NCBI GenBank assembly: GCA_049115495.1
Contig: JAGDZV010000005.1
Location: 124,001-188,000 of the forward strand
Length of the DNA stretch: 64,000 nucleotides
Reading direction: 5' to 3'
From: JACPUW01 sp049115495
GTDB lineage: Bacteria; Bacteroidota; Bacteroidia; CAILMK01; JACPUW01
Shown here: positions 24,708 through 31,913 of the stretch, in pieces
How positions within the stretch are numbered: position 1 is the first letter of the stretch
How the letters are laid out: every line of letters starts with the position of its first letter
Notes under the pieces: model-generated
What the model was told of the DNA's origin: nothing
Databases searched by the model: none
What the model saw: only the letters and a program-made list of their open reading frames with translations
Translations under genes and position numbers: made by a program

Positions 24708-27455
24708 ATGTCAAAAATCGCTTATATCAACGACCGCCCTTTTGCCATTGAAGATGGCGAAACTATATTACAATTTGTAAAACGTTATCACGGACAGAAT
24801 GCTATTCCGACACTTTGTGATGCACCTAACCTAGATCCTTTTGGCTCATGTAGAGTGTGTTCAGTAGATGTGGCACTAGAGCAAGGTGGAAATACCAAAA
24901 CGCAAGCAAGTTGTCATACACCTGTTCAAGCAGGGAGCTACATATATCCTGAAAGCCAGAACATTCAAAAGCTACGTAAGAATATCATTGAGTTGGTTTT
25001 AACAGACCACCCCTTGGATTGCTTGACATGCGAAGTGAATGGAAACTGTGAACTACAAGATGTGGCCGCTCGTGTGGGGATTAGAGATGTTCGATACCCA
25101 GAAGGTGAAAACCACTTAGATCGTCAAAAGGATTTGAGCCACCCTTATATGACATCTGACTTGAGCAAGTGCATCAACTGCTACCGCTGTGTGCGGGCTT
25201 GTGATGAAGTTCAAGGTCAGTTCGTATTGAGCATGGCGGGTCGTGGTTTTGATAGCAAGATCATTAAAGGCATGGACGAGACTTTCTTTGAAAGTGATTG
25301 CGTAAGCTGCGGTGCATGTGCGCAGGCTTGTCCAACTTCAGCGATTAGCGATATTTTCCAAAGTAAAGCGGTTAAGGCAACTGAAACCACCAGAACCGTC
25401 TGCACCTATTGTGGCGTGGGTTGTAACCTAGAAGTAAGTACGGCTAATGGAGAAATTCTAAGTATTCAAGCACCTTATGATGCGGAAGTAAACGAAGGTC
25501 ATACTTGCCTAAAAGGCCGATATGCTTTCGGATTTTATAACCACGAAGACCGCATAAAAACACCATTAATAAAGCGAAACGGAAAGTTTGAAGAAGCAAC
25601 GTGGGATGAAGCTTACGACTTAATTACATCTAAATTCAAGTCAATTATTGAGTCTGACGGGCCTGATGCCATTGCGGGTATTTCCTCTGCTCGTTGTACA
25701 AACGAAGAGAATTACCTAATGCAAAAACTCATTCGTGCTGTAGTTGGAACCAACAATATTGACGGTTGTGCTAGAGTTTGCCACTCACCCACTGCATTGG
25801 GTATGCAAAATACTTTTGGTACCGGTGCGGCAACAAATAGTATTGAAGATCTGAAACATACCAATTGCATCATGGTAATTGGTGCCAACCCAACTTCGGG
25901 TCACCCAGTAACAGGAGCTCGTTTGAAGCAATTCGCCATGAAAGATGGTAATGTTTCAATTGTTATTGATCCCAGAAGAACGGAACTAGCGAAGTACGCT
26001 ACTTATCATATTCCATTGCGCCCTGGAACCAATGTGGCTGTAATGAACATGATGTTGTACTATATCATTAGTGAAGGTTATGTGGCCGAAGAGTTTGTGA
26101 AAAACAGAACTGAAGGTTACGAAGAATTTGAAAAGCAAGTTTTAGCTACTGACATAAACGGAATGGCCGAGATTGCTGGTGTTGACAAGAACTTGGTTAG
26201 AGAAGCCGCTTTGGCTTATGCAAGTGCAGAGCGAGCCATGAGTTTCCACGGATTAGGCGTAACCGAGCACAGCCAAGGAACATTTGCCGTAATGCAGATT
26301 GCTGACCTTGCTATGATTACCGGAAACATTGGTAGAAAAGGCGTAGGAGTAAATCCATTACGTGGTCAAAACAACGTGCAAGGAATGGCCGATATGGGTG
26401 TTCAACCACATCAGGGCGCTGGCTACTTGGATGTTACCAATCCTGATGTAAACGGACTTTATAATAATTTTTATGGCAGAAAAGTACCAAGCCATATTGG
26501 CTATAAAATCCCAGAAATGTTTGATGCTGCCATTGATGGCAAGCTAAAAGCACTATGGATTATGGCTGAGGATGTGGTGCAAACCGACCCGAATACGCAC
26601 AAGGTTAGAAAAGCCATGGACAGTTTAGATCTACTCATTGTTCAAGAATTATTCATGAGTCCAACAGCAGAAATGGCTGACGTTATCCTTCCAGGAGCAT
26701 CATTCCTAGAGAAAAGCGGAACTTTTACAAATGGTGAGCGCCGTGTGCAGCGCGTAAACCAAGTGGTAGCGCCGCTTCCAGGTACCAAGGCAGATGGACA
26801 AATTGTGGTTGATGTGATGAACCGAATGGGTTATCCGCAGCCAGATTATGATCCAGCAGTGGTTTTGGATGAAATCTCTCAAATTGTGCCATTTTTTAAA
26901 GGAATTAAGTGGGCTGAGCTCGGCAAAAACGGTAAGCAATGGCCCGTGGCAGCCGACGGAACTGATACCCAAATTTTACACGGCGAAGAATTTAAACGTG
27001 GGAAAGGTCGCTTTGTATTCAACGAGTTTGCTGAAACTACCGAGATTGTTGACCACGGAAGAGAGTTCCCTTTCATATTAACTACCAACAGAGATTTGGA
27101 GCACTACAACTGCGGTACCATGACAAGGCGTACCAATAATGTATTGATTCATACGCACGATGCCGTAATGGTAAACCCTGAAGATGCCAAAGCAAAAGGT
27201 ATAAAAGACGGTGATAGCATTTGCCTAATTAGCCCTCGTGGCAAGGTTGATTTACAAGCAAGAATTACTGATGAAGTACGTCAAGGCGTTTTGAGTACAA
27301 CCTTCCATTTTCCAGAAATTATGGTAAATGAACTTACAGGTGACGTACACGACTCTGAAGCTATGTGTCCAGAGTATAAGGTTGTTGCCATCGACTTCCG
27401 AAAATCGAAAGGATTGGTTGGAAGAAAAACAGGTGAGATGGTTGAGGCTGGTTAA
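24708..27455 (+). CDS. Formate dehydrogenase alpha subunit, cysteine type, with NuoG-like N-terminus
   Basis: A molybdopterin (Mo or W) oxidoreductase of about 915 residues that oxidises formate to CO2. Domains in order: [2Fe-2S] ferredoxin (FGSCRVCSV), His/Cys cluster (HPLDCLTCEVNGNC), two [4Fe-4S] clusters (CINCYRCVRAC and CVSCGACAQACP), then the catalytic part with its own cluster (CTYCGVGC). The active-site stretch GCARVCHSPT carries Cys-His; the codon at 25779-25781 is TGC, so this is not a selenoprotein. No Tat signal is present, indicating a cytosolic enzyme. The ATG at 24708 is preferred over an in-frame TTG 6 bp upstream. The NuoE-NuoF subunit is upstream, beyond the S23 insertion. 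No fdhD or fdsD gene is adjacent. Confidence 0.92.
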   Translation: MSKIAYINDRPFAIEDGETILQFVKRYHGQNAIPTLCDAPNLDPFGSCRVCSVDVALEQGGNTKTQASCHTPVQAGSYIYPESQNIQKLRKNIIELVLTDHPLDCLTCEVNGNCELQDVAARVGIRDVRYPEGENHLDRQKDLSHPYMTSDLSKCINCYRCVRACDEVQGQFVLSMAGRGFDSKIIKGMDETFFESDCVSCGACAQACPTSAISDIFQSKAVKATETTRTVCTYCGVGCNLEVSTANGEILSIQAPYDAEVNEGHTCLKGRYAFGFYNHEDRIKTPLIKRNGKFEEATWDEAYDLITSKFKSIIESDGPDAIAGISSARCTNEENYLMQKLIRAVVGTNNIDGCARVCHSPTALGMQNTFGTGAATNSIEDLKHTNCIMVIGANPTSGHPVTGARLKQFAMKDGNVSIVIDPRRTELAKYATYHIPLRPGTNVAVMNMMLYYIISEGYVAEEFVKNRTEGYEEFEKQVLATDINGMAEIAGVDKNLVREAALAYASAERAMSFHGLGVTEHSQGTFAVMQIADLAMITGNIGRKGVGVNPLRGQNNVQGMADMGVQPHQGAGYLDVTNPDVNGLYNNFYGRKVPSHIGYKIPEMFDAAIDGKLKALWIMAEDVVQTDPNTHKVRKAMDSLDLLIVQELFMSPTAEMADVILPGASFLEKSGTFTNGERRVQRVNQVVAPLPGTKADGQIVVDVMNRMGYPQPDYDPAVVLDEISQIVPFFKGIKWAELGKNGKQWPVAADGTDTQILHGEEFKRGKGRFVFNEFAETTEIVDHGREFPFILTTNRDLEHYNCGTMTRRTNNVLIHTHDAVMVNPEDAKAKGIKDGDSICLISPRGKVDLQARITDEVRQGVLSTTFHFPEIMVNELTGDVHDSEAMCPEYKVVAIDFRKSKGLVGRKTGEMVEAG

Positions 27456-27466
27456 GAGAATAACTC

Positions 27467-27499
27467 AGACATGTCATGTTTCAAAAACATGACATGTCT
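27467..27499. repeat. Palindrome, left copy of REP-like pair flanking the transposase
   Basis: Arms AGACATGTCATGTTT (27467-27481) and AAACATGACATGTCT (27485-27499) are perfect inverse complements with a 3-nt loop. It lies 12 bp after the formate dehydrogenase stop and 15 bp before the transposase start. The same palindrome recurs at 28097-28129. Confidence 0.85.
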
Positions 27500-27514
27500 T
27501 TAAAGTAGCGGCCA

Positions 27515-28078
27515 TTGAAAAACCAAGATTTATTCATTGAAAATGAGTTTTATCATGTCTATAATAGAGCTGTTGGTATTGAAAAGCTATTTTTCTCTGA
27601 TGAAAATAGACGCTATTTTTTACTCAAACTAGGTGAATACTTACTGCCCTTTAGTGAACTTCATGCCTATTGTTTGCTCGACAACCATTTTCATTTGTTG
27701 ATTCGGGTAAATGAAAATGTAGAAGATAAAAAGCTTACAAATGCTTTTAGGTCTTGGTTTATCAGTTATACTAAGGCATTGAACAAGCAAAAAGGAAGAA
27801 ATGGTGGTTTATTTACAAGACCATTCAAAAGAAAGCACATTAACAAAGAGTCTTATTATTCAGCAGTAATTAGGTATATCCATCATAACCCAAGAAAACA
27901 TGGGATAATGTATGATTTTACAAATTATCAATGGAGTTCGTACCAAGCAATCATTTCAACTAAACCAACCAAATTAAGTCGTGATTTTGTCTTGAATTGG
28001 TTTGAAAACCGAGATGAGTTTGTCAAGTTTCATGATATAGAAAATGAGGTAGAAAGAACATTTCAACTTGAAGATTGA
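27515..28078 (+). CDS. REP-associated tyrosine transposase (RAYT, Y1/IS200-like)
   Basis: A 187-residue HUH-family nuclease. The HUH motif is H58-F-H60 in LLDNHFHLLI, and the likely catalytic tyrosine is Y121 in VIRYIHHNPRKHG, a signature of the TnpA_REP group. ENEFYHVYNRAVGIEKLFF at the N-terminus is also typical. The only usable start is a TTG at 27515, since an in-frame TAG lies 7 bp before it. The gene is bracketed by two near-identical 33-bp palindromes (27467-27499 and 28097-28129), as expected for a RAYT and its cognate REP sequences. RAYTs mobilise or tend short palindromic repeats and are usually single-copy genes. Confidence 0.9.
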   Translation: MKNQDLFIENEFYHVYNRAVGIEKLFFSDENRRYFLLKLGEYLLPFSELHAYCLLDNHFHLLIRVNENVEDKKLTNAFRSWFISYTKALNKQKGRNGGLFTRPFKRKHINKESYYSAVIRYIHHNPRKHGIMYDFTNYQWSSYQAIISTKPTKLSRDFVLNWFENRDEFVKFHDIENEVERTFQLED

Positions 28079-28096
28079 AATAAAACGAAGTGGCTT

Positions 28097-28129
28097 AGAC
28101 ATGTCATGTTTTTAAAACATGACATGTCT
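28097..28129. repeat. Palindrome, right copy of REP-like pair flanking the transposase
   Basis: Arms AGACATGTCATGTTTT (28097-28112) and AAAACATGACATGTCT (28114-28129) pair perfectly around one T. It matches the left copy over 15 bp of each arm and lies 18 bp after the transposase stop. Same orientation is meaningless because the unit is palindromic. Confidence 0.85.
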
Positions 28130-28162
28130 AATAGCGGATTTAGAAAATGCAAACACAAATAC

Positions 28163-28963
28163 ATGAAAGAAAGCCTGAAAAATGTCGCTAGCAAAATCAG
28201 CGCAGCCGATGTCCTGATCGTTTTGGCAGGGGCTGGAATGTCGGCCGACTCAGGAATTCCAGTTTATAGGGATAAAGATGGTTTGTGGCAAAAAGACATA
28301 GCTGTAAATGGGAGTGCAGTTCCCATCTCCGAACTTAATACGCACAATGCATTTATCGAAAACTATGAGTTAGCATGGGAATTAACAAAAGATCGAATTC
28401 AGACAATAAGTAAGGCAGAACCACATAGTGGATACATAAACCTACTATCCTTATGTGAAGAAAAAGAGCATTTTGTCATTACAACCAACATAGATAGCCT
28501 TTTTGTAAAATCTAATTTTAATGAAAATAGAATTGTTGAAATGCACGGCACATTGGAGTACTTCCAATGCCTGACCTTATGCGAAAAAGAAATTTGGTTA
28601 ATGCCTGAATCATTAAACGATTTGCCACCAATTTGCCCAAATTGTGGTGGAAAAACTAGGCCTAACATTCGATTATTTGAAGACTGGTACTGGCTTTCGG
28701 TGCGTTCTAAAGACCAAGAAAAAGTGTACTCTAAGTTTCTAAAGTTGGTTAAATCTGAAAATAGAAGTGTTGCTGTTATTGAAATTGGTGCTGGTACAAA
28801 ACTTCCGTACCTTAGGCAGATAGGTGAAAGGTTAGCAAAAAACGGTTGGCCAATAATTAGAATAAATCCAGTTGATGAAAATAATGAAGGTGTTATTTCG
28901 ATTTGTTTGGAAGCCAAAGAAGCCCTATCACGTTTAAAGGCTCAAGGAAGTCAACTTCATTAA
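28163..28963 (+). CDS. Sir2-family NAD-dependent protein deacylase-like protein
   Basis: 266 residues from the ATG at 28163; the frame is open further upstream but that part lies in the palindrome. Sir2 signatures: GAGMSADSGIPVYR (23-36) for NAD binding, the catalytic histidine H128 in EMHGT, four zinc cysteines (C136, C140, C158, C161) and GAGT at 209-212. The usual TQNID motif reads TTNID (107-111), a Gln-to-Thr change at a position that contacts NAD. RPNIRLFEDWYW replaces the common RPxVVxFGE, placing it in a divergent branch. Catalysis is likely but substrate unknown. It stands alone next to a transposase, so horizontal arrival is possible. Confidence 0.82.
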   Translation: MKESLKNVASKISAADVLIVLAGAGMSADSGIPVYRDKDGLWQKDIAVNGSAVPISELNTHNAFIENYELAWELTKDRIQTISKAEPHSGYINLLSLCEEKEHFVITTNIDSLFVKSNFNENRIVEMHGTLEYFQCLTLCEKEIWLMPESLNDLPPICPNCGGKTRPNIRLFEDWYWLSVRSKDQEKVYSKFLKLVKSENRSVAVIEIGAGTKLPYLRQIGERLAKNGWPIIRINPVDENNEGVISICLEAKEALSRLKAQGSQLH

Positions 28964-29143
28964 AGCCAGCCATTTCTTTATTTAAATCAGGAATGTGTAA
29001 GCAACTTTGAAAGTTACTTTCAATGCAGCCCTTAAGTTGAAGGTAGTTTAGCAATAGATAAATTAAGAGCCAATTAATCTTTGAAAACCTCTACGGCCCT
29101 TTTAAATGAGATTCTTAGACACTTCTTTTGCAACATAAAAATC

Positions 29144-29398
29144 ATGAAAACGACCCTACTATTTGGCGCGGCTTTATTTCTTTTAGCATCATGCGGCGAA
29201 ACTGATCTTGGAACGGAAATAGGTAATGCCTATTGCGATTGCACTGAGAAATACGAAGACTTAACTGAGCGTAATGACTGTCTGGTTAAGGTGACTGAAG
29301 ACTATAAGATAAAACAAGAGGCGCTTTCAGAAGAAGAGCGAAATAAAGTTCAAAAGAAAGTAGAAGAAGTATCTGCTTCTTGCTTAGGCAGTAAATAA
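29144..29398 (+). CDS. Small lipoprotein of unknown function
   Basis: 84 residues from the ATG at 29144 (the frame is open to a TTG at 29081). The N-terminus MKTTLLFGAALFLLASCGE has a lipobox LASC, predicting lipid attachment at the cysteine. The mature part is short and charged, with cysteines in YCDCTEKY, NDCL and the C-terminal SASCLG, which could form disulfides in the periplasm. A helical, Glu/Lys-rich stretch (QEALSEEERNKVQKKVEEV) precedes the last cysteine. Similar small Cys-containing lipoproteins are common in this phylum; I cannot name a function. Confidence 0.7.
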   Translation: MKTTLLFGAALFLLASCGETDLGTEIGNAYCDCTEKYEDLTERNDCLVKVTEDYKIKQEALSEEERNKVQKKVEEVSASCLGSK

Positions 29399-29587
29399 CT
29401 GCCATTGATTAGATGAGTCTGGTTTAGAAAAAGTCTTTCCTTTTTGAATTTAGGCTAATTCTTCATTTGCTAAGGTGCTGTGTCAGCTAGCTGTCCTAAC
29501 AATTTCTCTCATCTAACCAAAGTCATCATTTTTGAAGTTGACAAAGTCTAATTTGCATGAATAAGTTAGTCTTAGGCTTGAGTAATT

Positions 29588-29601
29588 GGTTCATATGAAC
29601 C
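29588..29601. promoter_or_regulatory. 14-bp perfect palindrome upstream of the response regulator
   Basis: GGTTCATATGAACC reads identically on both strands and lies 31 bp before the ATG of the receiver-domain gene. It has the size of a dimeric regulator's operator. No second copy was noticed in the window. Confidence 0.4.
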
Positions 29602-29632
29602 TCACCATTCTAAGACCATTAAATGCAAAGAC

Positions 29633-29998
29633 ATGAAACATCTACTTTACGTTGACGATGAAGAGATGAATATTCTCATTTTTTCTAAAGTTATGAACCG
29701 CCATTTTGATGTTACAACTGCCACTTCTGGAGAAGAAGCACTAAACATGATAAAAAAAGGTGACGCTCACTTTGATGCTGTGGTAAGCGACTTAATGATG
29801 CCTAATATAAATGGCTTCCAACTTCTAGAAATGGTTAAAGAAGTAAACCCAAATTTAAAGAGGTACATTTTCACGGCATATTTCAAAAATGAAGGATTAA
29901 GGTCAGCTATTGAATCGGGGCTTGCGATTGGTTGGTTTAAAAAGCCACTTGAAGAAGATGTAATGAAAACAAGGATATTGGAAGACCTTTCTAATTGA
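29633..29998 (+). CDS. Single-domain response regulator (receiver domain only)
   Basis: 121 residues, exactly one CheY-like receiver domain with no output domain. Acidic pocket D8/D9, phospho-acceptor D53 in VVSDLMMP, T81 in IFTAY and K104 in WFKKPL are all present, so phosphorylation should be possible. The FTAYF-x-(n)-GWFKKPLEED ending resembles receivers that are found fused to, or working with, hybrid histidine kinases or HD-type outputs. No kinase is encoded nearby, so the phosphodonor and the target are unknown. It may be regulated through the palindrome at 29588-29601. Confidence 0.9.
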   Translation: MKHLLYVDDEEMNILIFSKVMNRHFDVTTATSGEEALNMIKKGDAHFDAVVSDLMMPNINGFQLLEMVKEVNPNLKRYIFTAYFKNEGLRSAIESGLAIGWFKKPLEEDVMKTRILEDLSN

Positions 29999-30016
29999 AT
30001 TTATGTTGACATAAAT

Positions 30017-30080
30017 AACCCGTTATGTGCAATGGGAGCTTCTTTGTAATCATCACAACTCCTACTGCATATAACGGGTT
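30017..30080. repeat. Inverted repeat AACCCGTTAT...ATAACGGGTT
   Basis: Arms AACCCGTTATGTGCA (30017-30031) and TGCATATAACGGGTT (30066-30080) match at 14 of 15 positions, separated by 34 nt in which GGAG and CTCC can extend the pairing. It lies 18 bp after the response regulator stop. There is no T-run on the plus strand, so it is a poor terminator; it resembles a small folded mobile or recombination site, but no associated enzyme is present. Confidence 0.5.
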
Positions 30081-30181
30081 AAAAAGTGGCTGTTTTTCTA
30101 TTGAAAAATTGCCTTCGAAGCGAGCATTTTCTTGAAAGAATAAATAGCCGGTATTAATTAGGAAAGGAAATACTATCTATA

Positions 30182-30499
30182 CTATCCTATTACCTCGCTA
30201 ATCTGAATAACAGGCTCTACATTGGTGTAGTTGGGCATATCTTCTAAAATTGCGGGTGCATGTTTGGCAAATGCATTAGAAAACTCTGCTGCCGAATCAA
30301 AAAGCATATTTGCAGTAACCATATAGGTTTTTGGTGAATCGGGCATTGGACCTGAGATTCCTTTATCAATTGACAAGCCTTTTACAAGGTCGCCAAACAA
30401 ACCGCCAACCATAGGCAAATGCTTTTGGGTATAATATTCTATGTCAAAAGTGCTATTGTCTGTTTGCGGATACATTACTTGAACTTTTACTTGTGCCAT
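30182..30499 (-). CDS. EthD-family protein
   Basis: 105 residues from the ATG at 30499 (the frame is open 30 bp further, but the family begins at MAQVKVQVMYP). The dimeric alpha/beta-barrel EthD domain is shown by VKVQVMYPQ, YYTQKHLPMV and the closing TNVEPVIQISEVI. EthD proteins accompany some ether- and alkane-degrading P450s but many are of unknown role. It is followed upstream by two TetR regulators on the same strand, 75 bp away, which may control it. No oxygenase partner lies nearby. Confidence 0.82.
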   Translation of the reverse strand: MAQVKVQVMYPQTDNSTFDIEYYTQKHLPMVGGLFGDLVKGLSIDKGISGPMPDSPKTYMVTANMLFDSAAEFSNAFAKHAPAILEDMPNYTNVEPVIQISEVIG

Positions 30500-30573
30500 T
30501 TTTATTTGTTTTTTGTTTTGATGATTCAAACTTCATACAAGCACAAAACGCATTAAAAAAAACCGTTCAGAAA

Positions 30574-31149
30574 CTAGTTGATTAGCTCTAGTTGGTCAGA
30601 AATATGTTGTTTTAATTCTTCTCGTGTTTTTATTTTAGAAAACACGCTTATAGTAAAAATGGCTCCGAATAGAAACTCAACATAATTCGGAATGCTGGCT
30701 CTTGACTTTATTTCGCCCAATTCAAAAGCTCTTTCTAAAACTACAATGTAGCTCTCTCTTATATTGGCAAAATAGGGTTCGTAAAAGGGAGTAATTTCAT
30801 CTATATCAGCCCGCATTTCTACACAGGTATTTACCATTAAACAGTTTCTGGGAAAGTATCCATCAAAAAGAGCATCAATTAATCCAAAAAACATATTCTC
30901 AAATGTTTTAAGGCCTCCTTTTTCATTCCTCAAAGTTTCCATGGTAGGGTCAGTTACTGTCTTAAAGTAAGATGTTAAACTGTCAATAAAGAGTTGCTCC
31001 TTGCCCAGCCTATTGTAAACCGTTGATTTACTTACGCCAAGTGCATTTGCTAAATCTTCGTTGCTAACCGCTCTAAAGCCTTTTTGCCAAAACAAGTGTT
31101 TGGCTTTGTCTACCATTTCGTTGTAAGGTTGGTTTAGGGTTCTAGGCAT
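30574..31149 (-). CDS. TetR/AcrR-family transcriptional regulator (1)
   Basis: 191 residues. The N-terminal DNA-binding domain shows KAKHLFWQKGFRAVSNEDLANALGVSKSTVYNRLGKEQLFIDSL, the standard TetR helix-turn-helix. The ligand-binding C-terminal part contains FPRNCLMVNTCVEM, the motif of the TetR_C group often tied to redox or efflux genes. Its start overlaps the end of another TetR gene by 8 bp, so both are translated from one message. The EthD-family gene just downstream is a plausible target. Confidence 0.9.
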   Translation of the reverse strand: MPRTLNQPYNEMVDKAKHLFWQKGFRAVSNEDLANALGVSKSTVYNRLGKEQLFIDSLTSYFKTVTDPTMETLRNEKGGLKTFENMFFGLIDALFDGYFPRNCLMVNTCVEMRADIDEITPFYEPYFANIRESYIVVLERAFELGEIKSRASIPNYVEFLFGAIFTISVFSKIKTREELKQHISDQLELIN

Positions 31150-31693
31150 AGTTTAAATGGGGATTAAGTATAACATCAAGGTTTTTTGAAAAGTATTGCT
31201 CCATTTCGTGTAAGCTAAAAAAACTGCTCATACACATACCTGAGCAGTACAATGCAGTTAGTTGATCTGCGGTTTTATTATCACTTATTATTTCAAGAAA
31301 AAGTACCTTAAGTCCATCGATGTAGGTCTTTAGTTTTTCAGCAATTTCTTTTTCAGTTTTCCCTACTTCTAAAGTCATTGCAACCATAAAGCAGCCTTTT
31401 ATAGCATGCGTTTCATGATTAATAAATGAGTTGAAAAACGACATCAACTTCGACTTAGGGTCTAAATCAGCATTTAGTAGTTTAATTCTGGGCTTTTGGT
31501 AGCGGTCATTATAAAGTTCAAAGGCATTCTTTAATACACCAAGTTTATTGTCAAATGCTTCATAAATTGAGAAACGATTTACCCCAGTAGTTTCTACCAA
31601 AGACTTAATTCCAGTGGCATTAAATCCTTGTTCCCAAAATAGGTAAATGGCTTTTTCTAAAAACCTATTACTGTTAAATTCTTTTGCTCTCAT
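31142..31693 (-). CDS. TetR/AcrR-family transcriptional regulator (2)
   Basis: 183 residues from the ATG at 31693; an in-frame ATG 21 bp upstream would add a non-conserved tail. The helix-turn-helix reads FLEKAIYLFWEQGFNATGIKSLVETTGVNRFSIYEAFDNKLGVL. The sensor half has KGCFMVAMTLEVG, related to the corresponding FPRNCLMVNT of the neighbouring TetR gene, so the two may be diverged duplicates. It overlaps that gene by 8 bp. A large inverted repeat (31759-31816) lies upstream and could be its operator or a hairpin element. Confidence 0.9.
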   Translation of the reverse strand: MRAKEFNSNRFLEKAIYLFWEQGFNATGIKSLVETTGVNRFSIYEAFDNKLGVLKNAFELYNDRYQKPRIKLLNADLDPKSKLMSFFNSFINHETHAIKGCFMVAMTLEVGKTEKEIAEKLKTYIDGLKVLFLEIISDNKTADQLTALYCSGMCMSSFFSLHEMEQYFSKNLDVILNPHLNYA

Positions 31694-31758
31694 AGTTGGA
31701 GCACAAAGTAGCATTTTATTGCTTCTTTAAACGCTTTAGTCAAGCTTATCTCGTAAAT

Positions 31759-31816
31759 CACTTTTTTGAAACCAACACTTTCATCATGATGGACGAAAAT
31801 TGGATTCAAAAAAGTG
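31759..31816. repeat. Long inverted repeat upstream of the TetR pair
   Basis: Arms CACTTTTTTGAAACCAA (31759-31775) and TTGGATTCAAAAAAGTG (31800-31816) match at 16 of 17 positions around a 24-nt spacer; the spacer contains CATCATGATG, itself a 10-bp palindrome. It lies 66 bp upstream of the TetR(2) start and 98 bp upstream of the broken Uma2 gene. It could be an operator, or an inverted-repeat remnant. Confidence 0.5.
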
Positions 31817-31900
31817 AAAGTTTTTCCAACAAATAATCGATAAATTATTTCATAATGAGTAAGGGCTAAGTTGCCTAGATTAAGTAGAAGTAGTAATTCG

Positions 31901-31908
31901 TAAATTTG
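31901..31908 (+). promoter_or_regulatory. Putative -7 box (TAAATTTG) for the Uma2-family pseudogene
   Basis: TAAATTTG matches TAnnTTTG and ends 5 bp before the ATG at 31914. No convincing -33 box is seen. Confidence 0.35.
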
Positions 31909-31913
31909 ATTTT

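Noticed and set aside
25779..25781. Selenocysteine codon in formate dehydrogenase
   Set aside because: The active-site codon is TGC (Cys), not TGA; no SECIS-type hairpin is needed.
22556..27455. Partial respiratory complex I
   Set aside because: NuoE/NuoF and NuoG-like parts are present, but the alpha chain has the formate dehydrogenase active-site CHSPT and no membrane Nuo genes follow.
28399..28917. 172-residue open frame on the minus strand within the Sir2 gene
   Set aside because: It is antisense to an intact Sir2 gene with complete motifs, has no recognisable domain, and its composition follows from the opposite strand.
30017..30080. Integron attC-like site
   Set aside because: The arms have GTTAT on the left and ATAAC on the right, opposite to the usual R''(AAC)...R'(GTT) order, and no integron integrase or cassette array is present.
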